Positions 7,958 to 16,026 of a stretch of 64,000 nt of DNA are shown piece by piece. The notes under the pieces are model-generated. The model was not told the origin of the DNA. It saw only the letters and a program-made list of their open reading frames with translations, and searched no databases. The number at the start of each line of letters is the position of its first letter. Positions within the stretch are counted from its first letter, which is position 1. A program made the translations under genes and the position numbers. This stretch comes from Actinomadura_C alba. GTDB taxonomy: Bacteria; Actinomycetota; Actinomycetes; Streptosporangiales; Streptosporangiaceae. The stretch is taken from positions 1-64,000 of the forward strand of contig NZ_BAAAOK010000055.1 in NCBI RefSeq assembly GCF_039530285.1, written 5' to 3'.

Positions 7958-8980
7958 TCATCCTGCGGGTGTACGTACGCCCCTCTTCCGGACCAGATCC
8001 CACAACGTCTTCTGCACCAGCAGGGTGACCACCCCCGCGATGATCATGCCGCCCACGTTGACCGCGAGTTGCAGGGCCGAACCGCCGACCTCGTTCCAGT
8101 GCCGCAGCGCCACCCCGACGGCGATGTTGCCGGCCGCGGGCACCGTGGTGACCGAGATGAACGCGCCCACGAGCGCCGACGACTTGTCGGCGGTGAGCGA
8201 CAGGACCCCCGCCGCGCCGGCCAGGATCGCGACGATGAACGACCATCGGTCGGGCTTGTAGACGAAGCCGGTGAGCGGACGCTCCTTGGGCAGCTCGCTG
8301 AGTTCGATCACGCCGATCCACCTGCTGACGAGGGCGCACACGGTCGTGATCGCGATGGCGATGAGGAACCCGATGGCGAGCGTGCGCGCGGCGGTGGCGA
8401 TGCGCCGGACGTCGCGGAAGATCATCCCGTACGAGATGGCGGCGACGGTGCCGAACTCGGGGCCGAGCACCATCGCGCCGACGATCAGAATCGGCGAGTC
8501 GATGAGCGCTGCGATGGCCGCGAGCTGTGTGGACAGCGCGAGGAAGGCAACGAACGACCAGGTCAGCCGACTGTCCTCGGCCGTCTGCCGGTCGAGCTCC
8601 TCCCAGACGACGGCGTCGCTGCCGTGTCCGGGCGCCTCGCGCTCGGCGGTCTCGGCGGCGTGGGACAGCGAAAGGTCCACGCGCTCCATCGCGATGGAAC
8701 CATCGTGGTCGATGCCGAGCCGCCGGAGCTCCTCGAGAATCTCGTTGGCGGCCTCACGGGCGACGTCGGCCATGACCACGTCACCCTTGGGCTCACGGGC
8801 CGCACCCGGCAGCACGACCACGTTGGTGGCCCCCGGATGCCGCGCCAGCATCTCGCAGACCGTGTCGGTCCGGCCGTCAGGCACGATCACACGCAAATGC
8901 AGCACGGAGCCATGGTGCCGTATCCGAGCCCTTCCCTCGGCACGAGCACACAGATCGGTTGTGTGCGACATTGCGGTCAT
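7958..8980 (-). CDS. DUF389 family membrane protein
   Basis: 340 residues. The soluble N-terminal half (LHLRVIVPDGRTDTV... VVVLPGAA) is an ACT-like region seen in this family. The membrane half has about six hydrophobic segments with the family hallmarks SPILIVGAMVLGPEFG and ISVTTVPAAGNIAVG. The function is unknown. The start is doubtful: ATG at 8980 overlaps the ATG of the divergent gene (8979) by two bases, leaving no room for a promoter. An in-frame GTG at 8905, starting just before LHLRVIVPD, would leave about 74 bases between the genes. The end is sure. Confidence 0.85.
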   Translation of the reverse strand: MTAMSHTTDLCARAEGRARIRHHGSVLHLRVIVPDGRTDTVCEMLARHPGATNVVVLPGAAREPKGDVVMADVAREAANEILEELRRLGIDHDGSIAMERVDLSLSHAAETAEREAPGHGSDAVVWEELDRQTAEDSRLTWSFVAFLALSTQLAAIAALIDSPILIVGAMVLGPEFGTVAAISYGMIFRDVRRIATAARTLAIGFLIAIAITTVCALVSRWIGVIELSELPKERPLTGFVYKPDRWSFIVAILAGAAGVLSLTADKSSALVGAFISVTTVPAAGNIAVGVALRHWNEVGGSALQLAVNVGGMIIAGVVTLLVQKTLWDLVRKRGVRTPAG

Positions 8981-9668
8981 GGAACTACAAAGCGGGTGCC
9001 GTAAAGGAAGGCGGCGTCACCGAGCCGGTGTGGCGGCCGGGGCGATCGTCGTGCTGCTGGCCGGATGCAGCGTCGATGTGACGAGCCCGGAAGGCGGCTC
9101 CGCCGCTCCTCGGACACCCGGTGGCCGGAGCGCGACTCAGGCGCAGAAACGGCTCGACGACCTGCGCGTGACCGGGGCCGGTGACATGAGCGGCTACGAA
9201 CGCGACCGATTCGGCCAGCGCTGGAAGGACACCGACCGCAACGGCTGCGACCAGCGCAACGACGTGCTCGCCCGCGACCTGGACGGCGTCGAGAAGCGCG
9301 GTCGCTGCGTGGTGGTCGCCGGACGGCTCGACGACCCCTACACCGGCAAGGACATCAGCTTCAGCAAGTCCCGGGCCACCGAGGTGCAGATCGACCACAT
9401 CTATCCGCTGGGGCTCGCCTGGCGGATGGGCGCCGACGGCTGGGACGCCGCCAAGCGGGAGAAGTTCGCCAACGACACCGGCAACCTGCTCGCGGTGTGG
9501 GGCCGGCCCAACCAGCAGAAGAGCGACTCCGGTCCCGGTGAGTGGAAACCGCAGAAGTCCTACCAGTGCACCTATGCGATCAAGTTCGTCGCGGTGGCGG
9601 CGGAGTACGACCTGCCGGTGACCCAAGCCGATCACACCGCCCTCGAGGACTTCCTCTCCCGCTGCTGA
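8979..9668 (+). CDS. Secreted lipoprotein with HNH-type (DUF1524/GmrSD-C-like) nuclease domain
   Basis: 229 residues with a lipoprotein signal: a basic start (RKGRRRHR), a hydrophobic stretch and the lipobox LLAGC (Cys30). The mature part carries an HNH-type nuclease core: IDHIYPL with Asp139-His140, then NDTGNLLAV (165-173) and NQQKSD (178-183). The same three-part signature is found in secreted actinomycete DUF1524 proteins. As a surface nuclease it may degrade extracellular DNA or act in competition; the substrate is not known. It ends 18 bases from glmM in convergent orientation. The start is the earliest codon that gives a charged signal peptide, but it overlaps the divergent gene's start. 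Confidence 0.85.
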   Translation: MELQSGCRKGRRRHRAGVAAGAIVVLLAGCSVDVTSPEGGSAAPRTPGGRSATQAQKRLDDLRVTGAGDMSGYERDRFGQRWKDTDRNGCDQRNDVLARDLDGVEKRGRCVVVAGRLDDPYTGKDISFSKSRATEVQIDHIYPLGLAWRMGADGWDAAKREKFANDTGNLLAVWGRPNQQKSDSGPGEWKPQKSYQCTYAIKFVAVAAEYDLPVTQADHTALEDFLSRC

Positions 9669-9686
9669 GTTGAATGGCGGGCTGAC

Positions 9687-11027
9687 TCAGAGGGCGTGCC
9701 GGACCGTGCCGGCGAGGCGGTCGGCGATGGCCTGGGCCTGGTCCTCGGAGGCCGCCTCAACCATGACCCGCACCATCGGCTCGGTGCCGCTCGGCCGGAT
9801 CAGCACCCGCCCGGTCTCGCCGAGTTCGGCCTCGGCGGCCGAGACCGCATCGGCGAGCTCCGCCGAGGCCCCGAGGCGGGTCTTGTCGACACCGCGCACG
9901 TTGACGAGCACCTGCGGCAGCCGGGTCATGATCTTTGCCAGCTCGTCCAGCGGCCGGCCTCTGCGGACCATCGCCGCGAGCAGGTGCATCCCGGTCAGCA
10001 CGCCGTCGCCGGTCGTCCCGTGCCGCAACATGATCACATGGCCGGACTGCTCACCGCCGAAGGCGAAGCCGCCGTCCTTCATCGCCTCGAGGACATAACG
10101 GTCGCCGACCGCCGTCTCGACGACCTTGATCCCGGCGTCGCGCATGGCCAGCTTGAAGCCGAGATTGGACATCACCGTCGCCACGACCGTGTCGCCCGGC
10201 AGCAGCCCGGCGTCGCGCAGCTCGAGTCCGAGGATCGCCATGATCTGGTCGCCGTCGACCGTCTCGCCCGACGCGGTGACGGCCAGGCAGCGGTCGGCGT
10301 CGCCGTCATGGGCGATGCCGGCGTGCGCGCCGTGCTCGATGACCGCGGCCCGCAGCGCCTCGAGGTGGGTCGAGCCACAGCCGGAGTTGATGTTGAGCCC
10401 GTCGGGAGCTGCCCCGATCGTCACGACCTCGGCGCCGGCGCGGCGCAGCACCTCCGGCGCCACGGTCGTCGCGGCGCCGTTCGCGCAGTCGACCACCACG
10501 CGGAGCCCTTCGAGCGAGCCGCTCAGGGTGGACAGCAGGTGCTCGATGTACCGCTCCGCGGCGCCCTCGGCGTCACGGATCCGGCCGACGTCGGCCCCGG
10601 TCGGGGGGTCCCACGGGTCCCCCAGGTGCGCCTCGATGGCGTCCTCGATCTCGTCGGCGAGCTTGAAGCCGCTGCGGTCGAAGAACTTGATGCCGTTGTC
10701 GGGAGCGGGGTTGTGCGAGGCCGACAGCATGACGCCGAGATCGGCGTTCAGATCGTGCGTCAGGTAGGCCACGGCCGGGGTCGGCAGGACACCGAGCCGC
10801 AGAACGTCGACACCGGCACTGGCCAGGCCCGCGGCGACCGCGGCCTCGAGGAACTCCCCCGAGGCGCGCGGATCCCGGCCCAGGACGGCCACCGGGCGGT
10901 GATCCTTGAACGCACCGGCCTCACCGAGCACCCTGGCGGCGGCGACGGACAGATCCATCGCCAGCCGTGCCGTGAGATCCCGGTTGGCGACACCGCGGAC
11001 ACCGTCGGTTCCGAAAAGACGACCCAC
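9687..11027 (-). CDS. glmM: Phosphoglucosamine mutase
   Basis: Converts glucosamine-6-phosphate to glucosamine-1-phosphate, one step after GlmS. 446 residues from GTG 11027, giving MGRLFGTDGVRG, the usual actinobacterial beginning. GGGAG lies 6 bases before that GTG and too close to the ATG one codon earlier. The active-site loop LSASHNP contains the phosphorylated serine (Ser104). The metal loop DGDADR, the sugar loop GEQSGH and the phosphate loop RPSGTEPMVRV are all intact. It lies directly after the rpsI terminator, so it may have its own promoter or be reached by readthrough. Confidence 0.97.
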   Translation of the reverse strand: MGRLFGTDGVRGVANRDLTARLAMDLSVAAARVLGEAGAFKDHRPVAVLGRDPRASGEFLEAAVAAGLASAGVDVLRLGVLPTPAVAYLTHDLNADLGVMLSASHNPAPDNGIKFFDRSGFKLADEIEDAIEAHLGDPWDPPTGADVGRIRDAEGAAERYIEHLLSTLSGSLEGLRVVVDCANGAATTVAPEVLRRAGAEVVTIGAAPDGLNINSGCGSTHLEALRAAVIEHGAHAGIAHDGDADRCLAVTASGETVDGDQIMAILGLELRDAGLLPGDTVVATVMSNLGFKLAMRDAGIKVVETAVGDRYVLEAMKDGGFAFGGEQSGHVIMLRHGTTGDGVLTGMHLLAAMVRRGRPLDELAKIMTRLPQVLVNVRGVDKTRLGASAELADAVSAAEAELGETGRVLIRPSGTEPMVRVMVEAASEDQAQAIADRLAGTVRHAL

Positions 11028-11055
11028 CATCAACTCCCAGGCGCAGGAAAACGCG

Positions 11056-11086
11056 TCGGGCCGCCACGCGTCAGCGGGCGGCCCGA
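11056..11086 (-). terminator. Terminator after rplM-rpsI
   Basis: TCGGGCCGCC (11056-11065) pairs perfectly with GGCGGCCCGA (11077-11086) over an 11-base loop. On the minus strand the stem is followed within a few bases by TTTT. It lies just past the rpsI stop and before glmM. Confidence 0.75.
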
Positions 11087-11096
11087 TACGGACAAG

Positions 11097-11615
11097 TCAG
11101 CGCTTGCTGTACTGCGGAGCCTTACGGGCCTTCTTGAGGCCGGCCTTCTTGCGTTCCTTGGCCCGCGGGTCACGGGTGAGGAACCCGGCCTTCTTGAGCG
11201 CGGGCCGGTGATCGGGCTCGGCGAGCTGCAGGGACCGGGCGATGCCCAGTCGCAGCGCACCGGCCTGGCCGGTCACCCCACCGCCGTGCACACGGGCGAT
11301 GACGTCGAACTGTCCCTCGGCGCCCAGCGTCACGAACGGCTCGTTGACGATCTGCTGGTGCACCTTGTTCGGGAAGTACTGATCGAGGGTGCGACCGTTG
11401 ATCGTCCAGTTGCCGGAGCCGGGGATGATCCGGACGCGCGCGATGGCCTCCTTGCGGCGGCCGGTGGCACCGGCGGGGCCGACCGCCACCGCGGGCGCGG
11501 GCTCGTCGGCCTCGCTCTGCGGGGTCTCGCTGGTGTACTCCGAGAGTGCCTCTTCGCCGAAGGCGTCTGCTTCTACGCCGTCGACGGGCGTCTCGATACC
11601 GGTGGACTCGGCCAC
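11097..11615 (-). CDS. rpsI: 30S ribosomal protein S9
   Basis: 172 residues. The core (GRRKEAIARVRIIPG to the end ARKAPQYSKR) is standard S9, and the C-terminal KR tail is the part that reaches the P-site tRNA. An acidic N-terminal extension of about 50 residues, rich in Glu, Ala and Pro, precedes the core; extensions of this kind are common in actinomycete S9. GTG at 11615 is preceded by AGGAGAATC, a good ribosome-binding site, so the longer open frame is rejected. Transcribed with rplM. Confidence 0.96.
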   Translation of the reverse strand: MAESTGIETPVDGVEADAFGEEALSEYTSETPQSEADEPAPAVAVGPAGATGRRKEAIARVRIIPGSGNWTINGRTLDQYFPNKVHQQIVNEPFVTLGAEGQFDVIARVHGGGVTGQAGALRLGIARSLQLAEPDHRPALKKAGFLTRDPRAKERKKAGLKKARKAPQYSKR

Positions 11616-11689
11616 GATTCTCCTAAGTTCCTTTTGGGTTGGCCCGTTGCGGTCCTGGGCCGCCGCGGCGGCCGCCACCGATCCTCGGA

Positions 11690-12133
11690 CTACTGCTCGA
11701 CCTGGGTGATCTCGAACGGCACCGGCTGCTGCGCCTTGTGCGGGTGCTCGGGGCCGGCATAGACCTTGACCTTGCCGAACATCTTCCGGCCGAGCGAGTT
11801 CTTGGGGAGCATGCCCTTGATGGCCTTTTCGACCGCGCGCTCGGGGTGCTTGTCCAGCAGGTCGCCGTAGCTGATCGAGCGGAGACCGCCGGGGTAGCCC
11901 GAGTGCCGGTAGGCGCGCTTCTGTTCGCGCTTGTTGCCGGAGAGCGCCACCTTGTCCGCGTTCACGATGATGACGAAGTCACCCGTGTCGAGATGCGGCG
12001 CGTAGATCGGCTTGTGCTTTCCCCGAAGCAGGGTGGCGACCTGGCTGGCGAGGCGACCCAGCACGACATCGGTCGCGTCGATGACGTGCCACTGACGCTG
12101 CACGTCAGCGGGCTTAGGGGTGTACGTGCGCAC
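11690..12133 (-). CDS. rplM: 50S ribosomal protein L13
   Basis: 147 residues, full length, starting at GTG 12133 with RTYTPKPADVQRQWHVID, the usual actinobacterial N-terminus. DATDVVLGRLAS, KHKPIYAPHLDTGD and GMLPKNSLGR are L13 hallmarks. First gene of the L13-S9 operon, driven by the promoter at 12262-12291, which leaves a leader of about 120 bases. Confidence 0.97.
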   Translation of the reverse strand: MRTYTPKPADVQRQWHVIDATDVVLGRLASQVATLLRGKHKPIYAPHLDTGDFVIIVNADKVALSGNKREQKRAYRHSGYPGGLRSISYGDLLDKHPERAVEKAIKGMLPKNSLGRKMFGKVKVYAGPEHPHKAQQPVPFEITQVEQ

Positions 12134-12261
12134 GGTCGTAAGCCTTCGTTTCTTGTCGACTTCTCAGCGGAATCCTGGTCGCGCCGCTCGGAACTCGTCC
12201 GACCTGACGGCCTGGGGTGGCCGGGGCCTCGGAGGCACACCGACACAGACAACGAACGAGC

Positions 12262-12291
12262 AGGATACCCAGCCGGACGGGCATGGGTCAA
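12262..12291 (-). promoter_or_regulatory. rplM promoter
   Basis: Housekeeping-type promoter: -35 TTGACC (complement of 12286-12291), 18-base spacer, -10 TATCCT (complement of 12262-12267). Transcription would begin near 12255, about 120 bases before the rplM start. Confidence 0.7.
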
Positions 12292-12391
12292 AGCAAGTCG
12301 TTGGTGACGGGCTTCCAGCCACCCTCAAGTATGCCTTATGCGGAGCGGTGTCTCGACCACTCCGGGGCCGATCAAGGCCGGCGAATCATAT

Positions 12392-12419
12392 TTGATCACC
12401 AGGCCTTCATCCGTATATG
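12392..12419 (+). promoter_or_regulatory. Probable promoter of CAP-domain gene
   Basis: TTGATC (12392-12397), 16-base spacer, TATATG (12414-12419) in a locally AT-rich stretch. This places the start of transcription near 12426, ahead of the GGGAGG ribosome-binding site at 12455-12460. Confidence 0.45.
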
Positions 12420-12465
12420 TAGGTATAGAGTGCGGTGCGGTCAGCTTTACCCCCGGGAGGGCCCC

Positions 12466-13155
12466 CTGTCCAGGAACCGCACGGCAGTGTCCGCACTGGC
12501 CCTAGCCGCCCTGGCGCTGAGTGCCGGATTCACCGCGGACCGACTGCTTCTCACCGAACCGGAAACGCAACTCGTCTTCCAGGAGCGTCCCACCGGGACG
12601 ACGGCCCCGACCGCCGCCGACGGCGAGGCGCCCGCCGCCCCGGCCGCTCCGCCCACCTCGTTCCAGACCACCGAGCCGACCCCTCCCCTCAAGCGGATCC
12701 ACCGGCCCCCCGAGCCGGCCCGCCGGTCGTCCGCGCCCTCAGCGTCGCCGACCCGGCGGACGGTGGTGAGTGCCGGTGGCGGCGTCGAGGAGACCGTCGC
12801 CCAACTGACCAACCGCGAGCGGGCCAAGGCCGGATGCGGCCCGCTGAAAGTGGACGCCCGCCTGCGCACCGCCGCCCGGCGGCACTCGGCGGACATGGCG
12901 GCGCGCGACTACTTCTCGCACGACGCGCCGGACGGCTCCACCTTCGTGGACCGGATCAAGGCGGCGGGCTACCTGAGCCCGGGAGCGGAGAACATCGCGA
13001 AGGGCTATTCGACCCCCGCCGCCGTCATGGCCGGCTGGATGAAGAGCCCCGGGCACCGCGCCAACATCCTCAACTGCGACCTGCGCGCGATCGGCGTCGG
13101 GGCTCATTTCGCCCCCGGCGGCCCGTGGTGGACGCAGGACTTCGGCTGGGAGTAG
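12466..13155 (+). CDS. Secreted CAP-domain (SCP/PR1, YkwD-like) protein, probable CTG start
   Basis: About 229 residues. A signal sequence or anchor (SRNRTAVSALALAALALSA) is followed by a Pro/Ala/Thr-rich linker of about 80 residues and a C-terminal CAP domain: LTNRERAKAGCGPL, RRHSADMAARDYFSH, AENIAKGY, WMKSPGHRANIL and TQDFGW. The histidines and acidic residues of the CAP cleft are present. Family members bind lipids or have unknown envelope roles. The only start with a good ribosome-binding site is CTG 12466, five bases after GGGAGG. GTG 12430 lies upstream in frame with no such site, and a GTG inside the signal would remove its charged part. Confidence 0.85.
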   Translation: MSRNRTAVSALALAALALSAGFTADRLLLTEPETQLVFQERPTGTTAPTAADGEAPAAPAAPPTSFQTTEPTPPLKRIHRPPEPARRSSAPSASPTRRTVVSAGGGVEETVAQLTNRERAKAGCGPLKVDARLRTAARRHSADMAARDYFSHDAPDGSTFVDRIKAAGYLSPGAENIAKGYSTPAAVMAGWMKSPGHRANILNCDLRAIGVGAHFAPGGPWWTQDFGWE

Positions 13156-13277
13156 GGCCCGTCCTCGGACACCGGGCGCGGCACGCCCGGGCCATGCCAT
13201 CGTGGCTCAGAGCCCTCATGGCGAGCACCGGTTGACGACGTCTAATCCCCACAAATCCACCGATAGGGTCCCTTTCT

Positions 13278-14465
13278 ATGAATTACCCGGGTAATCAAGG
13301 CCAACCCGGCGGCTGGCCACCAGAGCAGTCGCCGCAATCGCCGTACAGCCCCGGACGACCGCGATCCGGCACCGCTCCCCACGGCCGGAGTCCCCTCGAC
13401 CCCCCACCGGACGACGGCCCGTTCACCCCCAGGCCCGACGACGCCCATGGCCCCGCCGACCCGTACGAGCGCGGGCGCGAACACGAGACGAGGCCTTACC
13501 AGCCGGGCCCCTACGAACCGCGCCCCTACGAACCGGGGCCTCATGACTCGCCGCCTCATGACTCGGCGCCGCACGACTCGGGGCCTCAGAACCCGGGGCC
13601 CTACGACTCCGGTCCCTACGGGCCGGGCCCCTATGGGCCGGGCGGCCCGGGCGATGATCGGCCCGCCCGGAGCCACGATGGGCGCTCCCGGCGCAGCGAG
13701 CCCGGCCACCGCGGTCCCACACCGCCGGGCCGCAAGGGCAACCTGCCGCTGATCGCCGGTGCCGCGGTCCTGGCCGGCATCGTGCTCATCGGCGGCGGCA
13801 TCGGCATCTCGAACGCGCTCGAGAACAATCCCGCCGCGCAGTCGGCGAAGGCGCCGGCCACTCCGCAGTCGCCGACCGCTCCGTCGGTCAGTGCCACCCC
13901 CACGCGCCCGATCGGCGGCCTCGGCAACAGCCGGACCACCGACGCCAGGGCGCTGACGCTGGCCGAGATCTTCCGGCGCCGCACCTTCAAGGTGGGGGCG
14001 AACCGGTACACCATGACGGCCCGGCGCGCGGACCGTGACTGCGCCAGAACGGTGAACGGCACCAGGCTGGTGACGGCGCTCCGGCGCGGATCCTGCAACC
14101 AGGTGATGCGCGCCACGTTCGCCTCCGCCGACGGCAGGCTCATCGGCACCGTCGGCGTGGCCAACCTGCGCAACGCCACCGCCGCCAGAGCGGCGACGCG
14201 CGTCTGGAGCGCCAAGGACGCCTGGGTCCGGCCGGTCCCCGGCCCGGGCATCACCAGGACGATCGGCAAGGGCAGCGCGCTCGGGACCTTCCAGTCCAAG
14301 GGCCACTACCTCCTGATGACCTGGGTGCAGCAACCGAGCGGCAAGGACATCCCCTCCAGCCAGCACCGCGCGATCTCCAAGTTCGGCCAGGACGTGATGC
14401 TCGGCAGCGGCCTGTTCGAAGCCCTGAACTACCGGGGAAACGTGGGCAAACCCCTCCAAAAGTAA
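13278..14465 (+). CDS. Pro-rich single-pass membrane protein, unknown function (paralogue of the next gene)
   Basis: 395 residues. The first 150 or so are disordered and rich in Pro, Gly, Tyr and Arg, with short repeats such as PYEPGP and HDSPPHDSAPHDS. One membrane segment follows (about 155-180, LIAGAAVLAGIVLIGG), then a Ser/Thr/Pro linker and a conserved-looking extracellular domain from about residue 222 (LTLAEIFRRRTFKVG ... RQVMRATF-like ... GHYLLMTWVQ). The last part is alignable by eye to the end of the gene at 14490: both have an L-EIF/F-EVF start, a conserved Cys pair around NGTRLV/GAMAAAL and a GxYL/GRYI strand. No known domain recognised. ATG 13278 begins the low-complexity part; I see no strong ribosome-binding site. 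Confidence 0.8.
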   Translation: MNYPGNQGQPGGWPPEQSPQSPYSPGRPRSGTAPHGRSPLDPPPDDGPFTPRPDDAHGPADPYERGREHETRPYQPGPYEPRPYEPGPHDSPPHDSAPHDSGPQNPGPYDSGPYGPGPYGPGGPGDDRPARSHDGRSRRSEPGHRGPTPPGRKGNLPLIAGAAVLAGIVLIGGGIGISNALENNPAAQSAKAPATPQSPTAPSVSATPTRPIGGLGNSRTTDARALTLAEIFRRRTFKVGANRYTMTARRADRDCARTVNGTRLVTALRRGSCNQVMRATFASADGRLIGTVGVANLRNATAARAATRVWSAKDAWVRPVPGPGITRTIGKGSALGTFQSKGHYLLMTWVQQPSGKDIPSSQHRAISKFGQDVMLGSGLFEALNYRGNVGKPLQK

Positions 14466-14489
14466 CCACTACGAATACGCTGATTGCCT

Positions 14490-16007
14490 ATGTCTGGTCG
14501 TGAAGAGACGCCTGAGCCCGTCGAGGCGCCGCAAGCAGAGAGCGGGGCGGCGCCGCAGCCCCAGGTGCCCGCCGCCCCGCCGAGCTTCGGTAACGCCGGC
14601 CTCCCGCAGCCCATTCCCGAGCCACTCGACGAGCCCGCGTCACCGCGGGCCCGCACCGTGGACCACCTGGACGGGCCCAAGGCCCCGTGGTGGGAGACGG
14701 CACCCGTGGCCGACGAGACCGACGGGACATACTCGGCCGCGGACACCGACGACGTTCAGCATGCCGACGAGGCCGCACCGGCCTGGCGCACGCCCGAATC
14801 GTCGGCGCCGCAGGTCATGCCGTCCTCTCCGGACATGCTCGTGGCCGGGCCCGGGATCGCGGCCTTCGACACCCGCGGCGCGCTGCCCACCGCCCAGCCT
14901 CAGCGCCGGCCGAAAGAGACCGGGTCTCCGGACTTCCTCGACACCGACCCCGACGGCATCCCGATCATCGAGCAGGCCGAGCCGGCGGCCGTGCCGGGTG
15001 GGGCGTTCGGTGGGCCGCCGTCGAACGTGCCCACGTCCACGGGGATGAGCCCGCCGTCCGAGGCGGCACCCGCTTTCGACATGACCGCATCGGCGGCCGC
15101 CTCCCGGGCCGACTTCGCCGCCCGCCTGCGCGCCGCGGGTCCGTACCCGGCCGGCGGAGAAACCGCCACGGCCACCATGCCGCCCACGGCCCCTCAGGGC
15201 GCGCCCTCGGAGGCTCTCGGCGCCATGACGGCCCCGGCCCGTCCGCCGGACGGCGGGGCGCCATCGCCGATGGGCGGGCCGCCGGCACCGGGCCGAGGCG
15301 GTCGCCGCAGACTGCTCGTGGTCGGCGGCGGGGCCGCGGCCGTCCTCCTGATCTCACTGGCCTTCATCGGGGTCAAGGCGGCGAGCGGTCCGGCCGAGCG
15401 CGCCGCCCCGTCCACGCCGGCGCCCCGGCAGTCGGTCGCCGCGCCGCTGGCGCAGCCCAGTACAGCGACCCCGCGACCCGGCCGGACGGCGGTCACGAGC
15501 ATCGACAGCGAGCGGACCGACCGGCGGCCGCTCGCGTTCACCGAGGTCTTCCCCTCCAGCACGATCAGCCTGGGCGGCCGCACGTACAAGCAGGACAAGA
15601 TCTCGGTCAACCACCAGTGCGGCCTGGCGGCACGCGGGGCGATGGCCGCGGCACTGGAGCGCGGCAAATGCCGCAGCGTGGTGCGCGCGACGTACGTCAA
15701 CGGCAAGAAGTACGCCGTCACCACGGGCGTCGCGGTCATGCCCACCCGCGCCGCGGCGCTGACCGCGAACAAGGCCGGTGACCCCAGCCGGTACGAGTGG
15801 TTCCGCGGCATGCGCGGCAAGGTCGCGACGAAGATCGACCAGGCCGGCGGCTACGCGTCCAGCACCGTACGAGGGCGCTACATCATCTACTCCTACGCGC
15901 AGTACGTGGACGGCACCCGGCCGAACGCGGCGGATCAGGCACTGAGGAGCCTGACCCGCCAGTTCATCGCCTACGCCGTGCGGCCGATCGAGAGGCGCGC
16001 CGGATAG
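14490..16007 (+). CDS. Pro/Ala-rich single-pass membrane protein, unknown function (paralogue of the previous gene)
   Basis: 505 residues. A long acidic, Pro/Ala-rich cytoplasmic region (1-270) precedes a basic stop (RGGRRRLL), one membrane segment (about 272-297), a Pro/Thr linker and an extracellular domain from about residue 345 (LAFTEVFPSSTISLGGRTYKQ ... CRSVVRATYVNGKKYAV ... RGRYIIYSYAQYVDG). The extracellular domain resembles that of the gene at 13278, including two cysteines about 20 residues apart before VVRAT/VMRAT. ATG 14490 is chosen over TTG 14484. The 24-base spacing from the previous gene suggests one transcript. Function unknown. Confidence 0.8.
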   Translation: MSGREETPEPVEAPQAESGAAPQPQVPAAPPSFGNAGLPQPIPEPLDEPASPRARTVDHLDGPKAPWWETAPVADETDGTYSAADTDDVQHADEAAPAWRTPESSAPQVMPSSPDMLVAGPGIAAFDTRGALPTAQPQRRPKETGSPDFLDTDPDGIPIIEQAEPAAVPGGAFGGPPSNVPTSTGMSPPSEAAPAFDMTASAAASRADFAARLRAAGPYPAGGETATATMPPTAPQGAPSEALGAMTAPARPPDGGAPSPMGGPPAPGRGGRRRLLVVGGGAAAVLLISLAFIGVKAASGPAERAAPSTPAPRQSVAAPLAQPSTATPRPGRTAVTSIDSERTDRRPLAFTEVFPSSTISLGGRTYKQDKISVNHQCGLAARGAMAAALERGKCRSVVRATYVNGKKYAVTTGVAVMPTRAAALTANKAGDPSRYEWFRGMRGKVATKIDQAGGYASSTVRGRYIIYSYAQYVDGTRPNAADQALRSLTRQFIAYAVRPIERRAG

Positions 16008-16026
16008 CCGGGCCACGCTCCTGGCA

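Larger units (their letters stand above)
12134..12465. other. Divergent intergenic region, rplM / CAP-protein gene
   Basis: 332 bases holding the divergent control regions of rplM (minus) and the CAP-domain gene (plus). The rplM promoter is at 12262-12291 and a probable promoter for the CAP gene at 12392-12419. The rest shows no gene. Confidence 0.6.
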
